Part shown: positions 1-8,130 of the stretch, piece by piece | Layout of the letters: each line of letters begins with the position of its first letter | How positions within the stretch are numbered: the stretch's first letter is position 1 | Assembly: GCF_045689245.1 (NCBI RefSeq) | Contig: NZ_CP136865.1 | Location: 2,356,001-2,420,000 of the forward strand | Direction of reading: 5' to 3' | From: Congregibacter brevis | Lineage (GTDB): Bacteria; Pseudomonadota; Gammaproteobacteria; Pseudomonadales; Halieaceae | Length of the DNA: 64,000 nt | Notes under the pieces: generated by a model | Told to the model about the DNA's origin: nothing | What the model saw: only the letters and a program-made list of their open reading frames with translations | Database searches by the model: none | Program-made: the position numbers and the translations under genes

Positions 1-594
1 AGGCCCCGCCGGGACACGACCTGCTGGCGCGTCTCCCTCGCCACTGCCGTCAGCGCGGCGTTTGCGTCGCGATCCTCCATAAGTATCGCCCGCTTGCTTG
101 TCCCGAACGGAGGTGTAGAGCGCCTGCTCTTTGTAGGCCCATTGGCGCGCACCATCCTTCCGAAGGAGGATGCTCCAGTCGCCAACGGGATCTGCGTTGT
201 TGTCGGCTAGGACCGGCGGCCAAAGATCCGTACAACTGGGCCGGGTTTCCAGTTCAGGTAACTGAATGCCCGGTGGGTAGGGGCTCATTAGGCCTGCGGT
301 AACTGTCACCACTTTGCCGTAGCAAGCAGTTTTACCTGCGGCTTCTCCACTGTAGCCATTGCGCAGCTTTAACTGAGGCCAAGTGTAAAGCGTCATGCCT
401 TGCTCGTTCGCGAACACCGGACCCTCTAGCTCCGTGTGCTCCACATGGAATCGAGACGGCATAGGGATCTCGCGATAGGCCTCTCGATGATCACCAGCCT
501 GGTGGGAGTCGTCAGACGCCACTGCGACAGAGCAAAGAGGCGCGGCGGCAATAACAAGGCTGGCAGCTAAGACCTTTATTGAATAACGGTACAT
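1..594 (-). CDS. COG4315-like secreted protein, cut by left edge
   Basis: The frame is open from an ATG at 594-592 to the window edge (198 codons, no stop), so the C-terminus is missing. A hydrophobic signal peptide fills about residues 5-27 (core LAASLVIAAA). The body holds the pattern of the secreted repeat family PF03640/COG4315: a GMTLYTWP segment near residue 67, a CTDLWPP segment near 122, and a QWAYKEQALYT segment near 152. Members are exported proteins of unknown biochemical role. The gene starts 16 bases after the DUF1552 stop on the same strand, so it looks like the last visible member of the cassette that begins at 5077. A link to cytochrome c electron transfer is inference from this position only. 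Family call fairly sure; function unknown. Confidence 0.7.
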   Translation of the reverse strand, partial: MYRYSIKVLAASLVIAAAPLCSVAVASDDSHQAGDHREAYREIPMPSRFHVEHTELEGPVFANEQGMTLYTWPQLKLRNGYSGEAAGKTACYGKVVTVTAGLMSPYPPGIQLPELETRPSCTDLWPPVLADNNADPVGDWSILLRKDGARQWAYKEQALYTSVRDKQAGDTYGGSRRKRRADGSGEGDAPAGRVPAGP

Positions 595-610
595 GGCTAA
601 GCGCGGTGCT

Positions 611-1945
611 CTAGACAAGGATCTCACCGATAGCCTCGGATGTGGTGTTGCTCTTCGTGCCCCAGCTCTCGATGTCCAGTCCCATAAGCCGCTGTGCCGT
701 GTAGCCGAGACGACATCCGGGACTGCCGCCACCGTCCACGTGCAATCCCGTCTTGATTTTGCCTCCAGCGTTACCAGCAGTGAACATGGGGATGCCGTCA
801 ATGGCGTGCATCTTGGCGAAGGACTGATCGGTCGTAGCGTAGATCAATGAGTTGTCCAGTAGAGATCCGTCACCCTCACGGAAGTCAGCCAGAGCTTGCA
901 CATAGTAAGCCCATTCTTCCATGGCCCGGCGTGTGTACCAGGATACATTGGGCTGGTAGCGAAGTTTTTCGTCTACCGCTTCCTCGTGAGTTGCTGTGTG
1001 ATGGGGTTTGTCGTATCCCGGTTTTGTCGTCGCGGAAAAAGCTGACGCGTAAAACATGTTGAAGACCCGCGTTTGATCACAGGCGACAGCCATGAGCATC
1101 AGATCCGTCATGATGCGATGCCGCTTGGAAACCAGATCTGCATTTAACCCGCTGGGCAAATCTTCGGGGATTTCGCCGACGACACAGGCCTCAAGAGGTT
1201 CGGGCTTGGTAAGTTGCAGATCAAAGCGCCGCTCCAAATCACGAATCCCGGTAAAGTATTGATCGAGCCTTGCGCGATCTTCTGCCCCCAGAGATTGATT
1301 CAGCTTTTTTGCATCTTCCTGCACTGATGACAAAGCGCTTTTTCTTATCATCAATCTTGGATCAGGGTTGAAGGTATCGGCGTTGGGGTTTTGAAAATCC
1401 GCCCCAAACAGTCGTTGGTAAAATCGTAGCGGTGACCACTCCGGCGCGTTCACCGAATTCCCCGCTTCATAACTGAAACTGTCCCGTACATCGCCGGTAG
1501 CGGTTGCGCTAAGGCTTCGAAAACGCGTTTCGTTACCAAGCTTTCTAGCGATGGAAACATCGATAGTCTCTCCGGGTCGGTTAGGACGAGACGTCGGAGC
1601 AGTGCCGGAGCGCAATACTACCCAGCCCGAGTGGTGGCAGAGGTTCGGCGCATCGTCTTTAAACACGTCGAAGTTGGTAAACAGATTGATGTGCTGTTGA
1701 ACCGATGCGAGCGGGGCGATTTCTGGCGGAAGATCGAAGTTAGCGCCGGTTTTTTTGGGTACAAAAACATCCCGGTTCATTCCCAGCCCCCAGGACCAGG
1801 TGCCGAAGCGAGTAGGAATGGATTGTCCTGAGGCGAGGGCTTTTCCATTCCCGTCCAGAAACGCGTCTAAAAACGGGAGCGCCACACTGACTGCTGCGCC
1901 CTGTAAAGTGCCCCGTAGAAACCGGCGGCGATTCAATCGGCTCAT
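611..1945 (-). CDS. DUF1552 domain protein, Tat-exported
   Basis: This 444-residue protein opens with a twin-arginine signal (RRRFLRG at residues 6-12, then a hydrophobic stretch to about residue 33), so it should be exported folded. The rest matches the DUF1552 family, whose role is not known; it is typically encoded next to DUF1592/DUF1588 cytochrome-like proteins, as here. The ATG at 1945 overlaps the TGA of the upstream gene in an ATGA arrangement, and an AGGAGG-like site lies about 10 bases upstream, which fixes the start and implies translational coupling. No cofactor motif is obvious. The conserved pairing suggests a secreted two-component redox or hydrolytic unit, but that is inference. 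Confidence 0.85.
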   Translation of the reverse strand: MSRLNRRRFLRGTLQGAAVSVALPFLDAFLDGNGKALASGQSIPTRFGTWSWGLGMNRDVFVPKKTGANFDLPPEIAPLASVQQHINLFTNFDVFKDDAPNLCHHSGWVVLRSGTAPTSRPNRPGETIDVSIARKLGNETRFRSLSATATGDVRDSFSYEAGNSVNAPEWSPLRFYQRLFGADFQNPNADTFNPDPRLMIRKSALSSVQEDAKKLNQSLGAEDRARLDQYFTGIRDLERRFDLQLTKPEPLEACVVGEIPEDLPSGLNADLVSKRHRIMTDLMLMAVACDQTRVFNMFYASAFSATTKPGYDKPHHTATHEEAVDEKLRYQPNVSWYTRRAMEEWAYYVQALADFREGDGSLLDNSLIYATTDQSFAKMHAIDGIPMFTAGNAGGKIKTGLHVDGGGSPGCRLGYTAQRLMGLDIESWGTKSNTTSEAIGEILV

Positions 1946-3690
1946 CGATTTGCTTCCTCCTGAGTTTGGACGAGATCTGGGTTCTGTCTGCCTGCTAACA
2001 GTCGTGCTGAAGCCTGACTAGCGGAGCCGTCCTCGGCATCGGTTTCTGCGCCACGAGTTTGTTGAAACATGCGAACCGACGAGAACGCATTGCTCATACT
2101 CAGGTCGCGCAAAAGCGCCGGGACCCGGTGTTCGTTAGACACAAAGCGTTCTTCAAATTGCTTGAGGATATCTCGATCATAGCGAAGGGACACGGGGCCA
2201 CCAGTGCCATAGGCGTAGAGACGGTTCACCAGGCAAGCGGAAAGCTTTGGATGGTTGCGCATGGCGACGCCGAGTCCTTCAATGTCATCAAAATAAACTC
2301 CGTCGAGTTCACCGCTAATATCCAAAGTGGCGCCGTTCTCTGTATCTCGGTAACCGCCAGCACCATCAAAGTTCTCAAGAGCGAGTCCCATAGGGTCGGT
2401 AATAAGATGGCAGCCCGCACAGGAAGGGTTGGTGTTGTGCACTTTAAGACGTTCTCGTGCTGTCGCCACGTCGCCAGCGTCTTCTAGCGTGGAAAAATCC
2501 ACATTGGGTGGAGGGTCGGGAACGTGCTGACACAGCAAAAGTTCTCGCATGGCTTTGCCACGTAGCGTCGGTGAGCTGCGCACCGCGTGGGAGTTAGCTG
2601 CGAGAAAACTCACGTGGGTCAAAAGGCCCGCACGGTGATCCTCTTCATCGAATTCATAGGGCGCCCAACCGCTCTGGGTCGGGATTCCATAAAGTGCCGC
2701 CAGGGACATCGACATATAGGTTTTACGCGTGGTGAAGAGGTCGCGGTAATCGGCGTCCTGCAAAAGTAGATGATCAACAATGGTACGCAGGGTCTGTTCT
2801 CGGGCGTCTGCCAGCGTTTTTGCCGTGACATTGGGATAGACGATGGGGTCTTTAGCCAGGCTCTCAAAGTCGTCAAAGGCCAGCATGTCGTCGAAAAATG
2901 CACGCAGGCCGACTTCAAGTCTAGGGCTTGCCATGAGCCTGTCTACTGCTAGCGCGCGGCCTTCCTCGGTATGCAGATCGCCCGCCTGGGCGGCATCAAG
3001 GAGTTCGGCATCGGGGGCGGCGTTCCACAAAAAGAAGCTGAGTCGCGATGCCAGCGAGTAGGCATCCAGGCGCATCGTCTCGGGGTTGTCCGGATCAGGT
3101 TCTGCTTTGTCAATGACAAACAGAAATTCAGGACTTATCAGCAGCGTTTCCAAGGCCAGCGCCAAACCTTCGTAAAAATCCCCGGTTTTCTCCGTCGCAC
3201 GGCGAGCAACCGTAACGAGGTCTGCGAGACGGGTTTCTTCCAGAGGTCGCCTAAAAAGCAACCGGCCCGTTTCCTTGACGAATGTCTCGGCACATTGGTC
3301 ACTGGCCTTGTCGCGCGCTTCTGGTTCGCAAGGCACGAGGTATTCTCGGTGCTTACCGTCCACAACCTGCGCCGCGATGGTGGTAGCCGCTTGCTGAATC
3401 TGTGAAACCTGATCAGAAGTTAGACCGACAAAAGCGGCGCCAGAAGCCAGCAGGCCGTCTGTGCGGGGTAGGGGCGGTAAAGGCGGGATAATACTTTCAC
3501 TGATATCGCTGCCAAAAATGTGGGAGATACTGTTGCTGTATTGAGCACTCGTAAGCAGCCGCACGCGTAAGTCGGATGCTTCGGTAACTGTCGGGCGGGG
3601 GGGCTCGCTGCAAGCGCTCAGGAGTAGGCACGCAGTTGCCGCTGCAAGCAGCGACGCAAAAATCGATCGGTCTCGTCCGAAATCAAACAA
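1942..3690 (-). CDS. DUF1592/DUF1588/DUF1585 lipoprotein with CXXCH
   Basis: The 582-residue product has a lipoprotein signal with lipobox LSAC (Cys27), so it is probably membrane-anchored in the periplasm or outer membrane. The domain order is DUF1595, DUF1592, DUF1588 and DUF1585, the set first seen in planctomycete cytochrome-like proteins. A single CAGCH motif at about residues 424-428 could bind haem c; the PPPNV segment just before it is typical of DUF1588. The start is a TTG: a TAA lies two codons upstream in frame and a GAGGG ribosome site sits at good spacing, so no longer start exists. It overlaps the DUF1552 gene by four bases. Substrate unknown; electron transfer with the neighbouring cytochrome is the likely theme. 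Confidence 0.82.
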   Translation of the reverse strand: MFDFGRDRSIFASLLAAATACLLLSACSEPPRPTVTEASDLRVRLLTSAQYSNSISHIFGSDISESIIPPLPPLPRTDGLLASGAAFVGLTSDQVSQIQQAATTIAAQVVDGKHREYLVPCEPEARDKASDQCAETFVKETGRLLFRRPLEETRLADLVTVARRATEKTGDFYEGLALALETLLISPEFLFVIDKAEPDPDNPETMRLDAYSLASRLSFFLWNAAPDAELLDAAQAGDLHTEEGRALAVDRLMASPRLEVGLRAFFDDMLAFDDFESLAKDPIVYPNVTAKTLADAREQTLRTIVDHLLLQDADYRDLFTTRKTYMSMSLAALYGIPTQSGWAPYEFDEEDHRAGLLTHVSFLAANSHAVRSSPTLRGKAMRELLLCQHVPDPPPNVDFSTLEDAGDVATARERLKVHNTNPSCAGCHLITDPMGLALENFDGAGGYRDTENGATLDISGELDGVYFDDIEGLGVAMRNHPKLSACLVNRLYAYGTGGPVSLRYDRDILKQFEERFVSNEHRVPALLRDLSMSNAFSSVRMFQQTRGAETDAEDGSASQASARLLAGRQNPDLVQTQEEANR

Positions 3691-3790
3691 GTATTAACCC
3701 TCGTACCGGCGGTGCGCTCGATAATAACACCGCTGAATGTTCTGATTCCTCATATTCCTTCAGACGCTGTTTTCCTCGCTATACCCGACG

Positions 3791-5077
3791 CTACTCCCAG
3801 CGCTGGCGAGCGACTTGATCGCCAGACACCGTGTTCGAGTTGTTTTCCCAAGAATGGCGTATGAAGGTAGCAACAGCGGCAATCTCGTCATCATCCAGAA
3901 TGTACTGGAACTCCTCCATAGGCTCGCGCCACCTCGGGGGCAAATTGGCCTGAGGTGCTTCGGGTCCATAGAGAATCACGTTGATCATTGAGGCCGGGTT
4001 CTCTGCCTGAACCACAAGGCTGCCCCGGTTTAACTTCGGAGCCATTTCTGGGTCTCCGTTACCTGTGGGTAAATGGCAGGTGCCGCAATGAAGGTTGTAG
4101 ATTGTGCGACCTCGACCGAGTACTACGCTATCGGGCTCTGTCACCGGAGAAGATTCTATAGCGGGCAAGCTTTTCAGATACACCGCCATGGATTCGACGT
4201 CGCGATCTGACAAGTGCCGGGTACTGTGGAGTATCACTTCGTTCATCGGTCCAAAGGACTCAAGGAAGTCGTTGCGCGCTGTCTTCAAATAGGCATGGAG
4301 GTCACCCTTTGACCACGCGCCGAGTCCCCGGGAAGAGGATGTCAGGTTGGGCGCCGACCAAGGCTTGTGAACGTTGGGAGCGACTTTATCCCAGTATTCG
4401 CCGCCCGCCATGTGGGCGTTGTCTTTTTCCGCACCCAGCAAGTTACGCGGTGTGTGGCAGGCACTGCAATGGGCCAGGGCCTCCACGAGATAGGCTCCAC
4501 GATTCCACGCTTCGCTTTGATCGTCGCTAGTCTCAAAGGCGCCGGGCGAGAAGAATAGCTGCTTCCAGACCGCCATCAGGGGTCGTATGTTGTAGGGAAA
4601 AGAGAGATCGTTTTCGGTGTTCGTCCGATCGACAGCGGGAATGCTCTGCAAATACGCGTACAGCGCGGCGGCATCATCATTACTTACTTTGGTGAACGCT
4701 GTGTACGGGAATACGGGATACAGATGCTCGCCGTTGGCGCGTATGCCGTGACGCATGGAGTTGAGGAAGTCCCAGTCGCTCCAGTTGCCAATGCCGGTAT
4801 CGACATCCGGCGTGATGTTGGTCGAATAAATCGTTCCAAACGGTGTTTCAAATGGCAGGCCACCGGCCATATATTGACCGTCGCTGGTGGTGTGGCAGCT
4901 CGCGCAATTGCCCGCAAGCGCTAGATATTCCCCACGCTTAACAAGCTCGCTCGTATTTAGGGTGCCATCTGCGAGGGCCCCTGAGCCGCTATCGCGCGCG
5001 CTGGGGAGTACTAGCAGCACCAAACCCACTACAGGCACGACGAGCAAGAGCAATGTCAGGGTGCGGCGGAATCTCAT
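3791..5077 (-). CDS. Tri-haem cytochrome c (alcohol dehydrogenase subunit type)
   Basis: The 428-residue protein starts with an N-terminal membrane anchor or signal (residues 7-25) and carries three haem-binding motifs: CASCH at 58-62, CSACH at 204-208 and CGTCH at 331-335. Length and spacing match the tri-haem cytochrome subunit of membrane-bound alcohol, gluconate and sorbitol dehydrogenases, which passes electrons from a periplasmic dehydrogenase to quinone or a terminal oxidase. No dehydrogenase subunit is encoded in the window next to it; instead DUF1592 and DUF1552 genes follow 100 bases downstream on the same strand. That suggests the cytochrome serves them, which is inference. It is divergent from the creatininase-like gene. 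Confidence 0.88.
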   Translation of the reverse strand: MRFRRTLTLLLLVVPVVGLVLLVLPSARDSGSGALADGTLNTSELVKRGEYLALAGNCASCHTTSDGQYMAGGLPFETPFGTIYSTNITPDVDTGIGNWSDWDFLNSMRHGIRANGEHLYPVFPYTAFTKVSNDDAAALYAYLQSIPAVDRTNTENDLSFPYNIRPLMAVWKQLFFSPGAFETSDDQSEAWNRGAYLVEALAHCSACHTPRNLLGAEKDNAHMAGGEYWDKVAPNVHKPWSAPNLTSSSRGLGAWSKGDLHAYLKTARNDFLESFGPMNEVILHSTRHLSDRDVESMAVYLKSLPAIESSPVTEPDSVVLGRGRTIYNLHCGTCHLPTGNGDPEMAPKLNRGSLVVQAENPASMINVILYGPEAPQANLPPRWREPMEEFQYILDDDEIAAVATFIRHSWENNSNTVSGDQVARQRWE

Positions 5078-5383
5078 AGCAATCTCATGGCTGTCTCATG
5101 GCTTCCTAGTGGATAAAGAAAATCGTACCAAATTCAGCTGGTTGTAAGAACGAGTGTAAGAGCACGTCAGGACAGCGAAGCACTCGCTGGAGCCACGCCT
5201 GTTGCGTGCTTCGCTAATCCCCCATTACCGATGAATGCTCAGACGCTGTCAAGTACCCACGATGCCACTCCGGGTCGCTCGTGCATGGGGGAGGAAAGTG
5301 TTTGTGTCTTGCGCATCTGTTTAATACTTTTCCGGTAGCATCAACCCACAACAATTGTACGAGTCATTGATTTGGAGATTCGA
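5078..5383. other. Divergent intergenic region
   Basis: This 306-base gap separates the minus-strand cytochrome operon from the plus-strand creatininase-like gene, so it must carry both promoters. No coding frame is convincing. It contains one perfect 10-base inverted repeat (listed separately). I do not see a good sigma-70 hexamer pair for either gene. Confidence 0.5.
5174..5215. repeat. Perfect 10-bp inverted repeat
   Basis: AGCGAAGCAC at 5174-5183 is matched by its exact reverse complement GTGCTTCGCT at 5206-5215, with 22 bases between. It lies in the divergent promoter region, about 97 bases from the cytochrome start and 168 bases from the creatininase start. It could be a dimeric regulator site or an mRNA hairpin; no T-tract follows, so it is not an obvious terminator. 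Confidence 0.5.
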
Positions 5384-6280
5384 ATGCGCTGCGCACAGCT
5401 CTTCACAGCTATCCTTGCTTCATTTTTTATTGCAATCGCAATTTACCCGGGGGCTTTGTATGCCCAGTCAGTGAGTGATGCCAAGGCTTCCCAAGTTCTG
5501 GCTGCCAAGCTCGCGAGTCAAAGGCCAATCGAAGCCAGACAGTCCTATTGGCTGGAAGAGCTGACCTGGATGGAAGTCCGCGACCTCGTCGACTCAGGCC
5601 ATACGACGGTAATTATCCCCACAGGCGGCGTCGAGGAGAACGGTCCCTTTCTTTCCACAGGGAAGCACAATGTGATTTTGGAGGCAGCCTGTCCTGCAAT
5701 AGCGAGCCAGCTAGGAAACGCGCTTTGTGCCCCCATCGTTAAGTTTGTGCCCGAGGGTGACATCGATCCACCGACGAGGGCGATGCGGTTCCCCGGCACG
5801 ATAAGTTTGAGCGATAGCACCTATGAGGCACTCCTAACTGATATAGCGAGCAGTCTGAGGCATTCAGGGTTTACCGACATTGTGATGATCGGGGATAGCG
5901 GCGGTAATCAGCGTGGTATGGCAGCGGTCGCAGAAAAACTTAACCAACGGTGGGGGGCATCGCCCACCCGGTTTCACTTTGTGAAGGAGTTTTATAGTCC
6001 GGGTTGGGAGGCGACGGAAAACTATACTCGTGAGGTGCTTGGCGTCGACGAGACTCGCAAAGACGGGCACCACGATGATATTTGGGTAACCGCCATGATG
6101 ATGGTCACTGACCCCGCACAGGTGCGTTTTGAGGAGCGGGTAGCCGCCGATCTGGCATCAATCAACGGGGTGGAGATAACTCCGCTTGAAGATACTGTGG
6201 CGCTGGGACAGCAGATGATTGCATTTCGTGCAGAACTCACTTCAGAAGCCATACGCGCAGCCATCGAAGCATCGCGCTAG
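5384..6280 (+). CDS. Secreted creatininase-family protein, variant metal site
   Basis: I place the start at the ATG at 5384, preceded by GGAG six bases upstream; this gives 298 residues with a clean signal peptide (residues 1-28, ending ALYAQ). A TTG at 5372 would add four residues and lacks a better site. The fold is the creatininase/creatinine amidohydrolase family: GGVEENGPFL at 81-90, GDSGGNQRG at 170-178 and DGHHDDIW at 227-234. In classical members the first motif reads E-x-H-G with a following Asp, and the second reads NGHGGN; here the His residues are Asn and Ser. The metal site is therefore altered or differently built. Exported creatininase-like proteins of this kind are known in Proteobacteria but their substrate is not. 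Confidence 0.82.
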   Translation: MRCAQLFTAILASFFIAIAIYPGALYAQSVSDAKASQVLAAKLASQRPIEARQSYWLEELTWMEVRDLVDSGHTTVIIPTGGVEENGPFLSTGKHNVILEAACPAIASQLGNALCAPIVKFVPEGDIDPPTRAMRFPGTISLSDSTYEALLTDIASSLRHSGFTDIVMIGDSGGNQRGMAAVAEKLNQRWGASPTRFHFVKEFYSPGWEATENYTREVLGVDETRKDGHHDDIWVTAMMMVTDPAQVRFEERVAADLASINGVEITPLEDTVALGQQMIAFRAELTSEAIRAAIEASR

Positions 6281-6301
6281 AAGTCTGCGGAGCGCGACGA
6301 T

Positions 6302-7000
6302 TTAGCGAGCGCGACGGACCACTTCTTGTGCCAGTACGTCCGCCGCGTCGTAGACGGGCAGCGACGTTTTAAGCTGTTGTGATACGACCGACAACTCGGT
6401 GCAGGCGATGACAAGGCAATCCACGTCGCTAGTCCGAAGGCTGTCGGCACAGTGCTGAAGGGCAGCATAGCCGAGCTGTTCTCCTTCATTAGTTTTTACG
6501 GCCAGGATCAACTCCATCAACGCCGATTGATCGCGATCATTGGGATATACGATCTCAATTCCCCTCGCTTGCATCGAGGGTTCGTACAATCGAATGTGTG
6601 GTAGCGCAGAAGAAGCCAGTAGGCCAATGCGCGATGCGCTGGGCTGCTCTTGCTCGATGCATTCAGAGACGAGTTCCATGATGTTGAGGAAGGGGACGTC
6701 TACCGCGGCGGCCAGATCCGGATAATAGTGGTGTGCTGTGTTGCACGGCATGACCAGGAAATCTGCGCCCTGAGCCGCTAGTTGTTGCGCCATTGAGATC
6801 AGTGTTGGCAGAGGGCTCGGTCCGGTTTTTTCAATAAGGGCCTTAATCCGTGAAGGCACCTTGGGATTATTGTCCACAAGCATATGTATGTGGTCACAGT
6901 CATCAGACGCGGGAGTGGCCGCTACCACTCTCTGCATAAGATCGACCGTGGCGGCGGGACCCATACCGCCGAGGACGCCAACTACTTTCGCTGATTTCAT
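6302..7000 (-). CDS. Aspartate/glutamate racemase family protein
   Basis: The 232-residue product is a cofactor-independent racemase of the Asp/Glu family (YgeA/RacD type). The two catalytic cysteines are present: Cys86 in a MPCNTAHH motif and Cys200 in an ACTELS motif. The N-terminal GGMGPAAT loop is also typical. Such enzymes interconvert L- and D-amino acids, often Asp or Glu, though some act on other residues, so the substrate is open. It lies six bases downstream of the D-cysteine desulfhydrase gene on the same strand, so the two are almost certainly co-transcribed and point to D-amino acid turnover. Confidence 0.88.
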   Translation of the reverse strand: MKSAKVVGVLGGMGPAATVDLMQRVVAATPASDDCDHIHMLVDNNPKVPSRIKALIEKTGPSPLPTLISMAQQLAAQGADFLVMPCNTAHHYYPDLAAAVDVPFLNIMELVSECIEQEQPSASRIGLLASSALPHIRLYEPSMQARGIEIVYPNDRDQSALMELILAVKTNEGEQLGYAALQHCADSLRTSDVDCLVIACTELSVVSQQLKTSLPVYDAADVLAQEVVRRAR

Positions 7001-7006
7001 GGGGTC

Positions 7007-8014
7007 TTAGGCGGGTTGGTAATTGAAAGCGTCGCGATAGGCGAAGAGGGCCTGGCTGCCGCCTGTATGGATGAAAACGATGTTCTGGTCCTTCTCAAAA
7101 TGCCCTTGGCGAATGAGATCGATAAGCCCAGCGGCTCCCTTACCTGAGTAAACCGGATCCAAAAGTATGCTTTCTGTTCTTGCGAATATTTCTATGGCTT
7201 CGATCGTTCCCGGGGTGGGTATCCCATAGCCTTCGCCAACATAATCGCAGTTTGCTTGAACGTGCTCTCGCTGAACCGCTCCGGTGATGCCCAAAAGCTC
7301 CGCGGTACTATTGGCGAGATTAAACACGTTCTCTTCTTGCAGTGGTTTGGGTGCTCGGACACCGATTCCCAACACGGGGACTTGACTATTACTGCCGGCA
7401 AAGCCCGCAACCAGGCCCGCCTGTGTACCAGCACTGCCGGTTCCATGGGTTACGAGGTCCATACGTAAACCCGTGGAATCGGCCTGATAAAGCAGCTCCA
7501 TAGCGCAATGAACGTAGCCCAGCGCGCCAATGGGATTAGAGCCGCCTCCGGGAATGATGTAAGGCTTTTTACCGTCGCTTCTCAGTTTGTCGGCAAGAGT
7601 TTCCATCGCCGCGTTCATATCTGTCCCGCCGTCTACACGGCTTATGGATGCTTCGAATAGCTCGTCTAGAAAAACGTTCCCGTTGTAGTTGTAGTCATCA
7701 ATAGTACTGCCAGTCCGGTTTTCCAGAATAATTTCGCAGTGCATTCCCATCTTGGCCGCGATAGCCGCGGTTTGGCGCGCGTGATTCGACTGTGTCGCAC
7801 CCTGCGTTATGACCGTATCAGCACCCTGTTGCTCGGCATCGGCCATGAGGAATTCGAGTTTGCGGGTCTTGTTGCCGCCGCCTGCAAGCCCCGTGCAGTC
7901 GTCGCGCTTAATCCATATGTTAGGTCCGCCAAGGCTGCGAGACAGATTTTTAAGGGGCTCGAGGGGGGTAGGTAAATGTGCGAAGTGCAGGCGAGGGAAG
8001 CGGGCTAGATGCAT
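7007..8014 (-). CDS. dcyD: D-cysteine desulfhydrase / ACC deaminase family, PLP enzyme
   Basis: The 335-residue protein belongs to the fold-type II PLP enzymes. The cofactor lysine is Lys49 in GGGNKTRK, and a GATQSNHARQ segment follows. This pattern fits D-cysteine desulfhydrase (D-cysteine to pyruvate, ammonia and sulfide) and its close relative 1-aminocyclopropane-1-carboxylate deaminase; I prefer the former from overall wording of the motifs, but cannot separate them surely. It is first in a two-gene operon with the racemase, which could supply a D-substrate. No signal peptide, so cytoplasmic. The region upstream (8015-8130) is shared with the divergent VOC lipoprotein gene. Confidence 0.8.
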   Translation of the reverse strand: MHLARFPRLHFAHLPTPLEPLKNLSRSLGGPNIWIKRDDCTGLAGGGNKTRKLEFLMADAEQQGADTVITQGATQSNHARQTAAIAAKMGMHCEIILENRTGSTIDDYNYNGNVFLDELFEASISRVDGGTDMNAAMETLADKLRSDGKKPYIIPGGGSNPIGALGYVHCAMELLYQADSTGLRMDLVTHGTGSAGTQAGLVAGFAGSNSQVPVLGIGVRAPKPLQEENVFNLANSTAELLGITGAVQREHVQANCDYVGEGYGIPTPGTIEAIEIFARTESILLDPVYSGKGAAGLIDLIRQGHFEKDQNIVFIHTGGSQALFAYRDAFNYQPA

Positions 8015-8095
8015 GGGTGCGCTCTTACTGAAAATACTTGAGGGGCTAAGGGTACATAAAGCGCAAGCCTGCCGCTATTAAGCAGCGGTCCGAGC

Positions 8096-8101
8096 TATAA
8101 T
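8096..8101 (+). promoter_or_regulatory. Candidate -10 box (TATAAT)
   Basis: A perfect TATAAT lies 30 bases ahead of the GTG at 8131, giving a plausible start site near 8108. No good -35 hexamer stands 16-18 bases upstream, so activity may need an activator. Confidence 0.4.
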
Positions 8102-8130
8102 GTGACCACTTTTTTTTAGAGAATGTTTTT

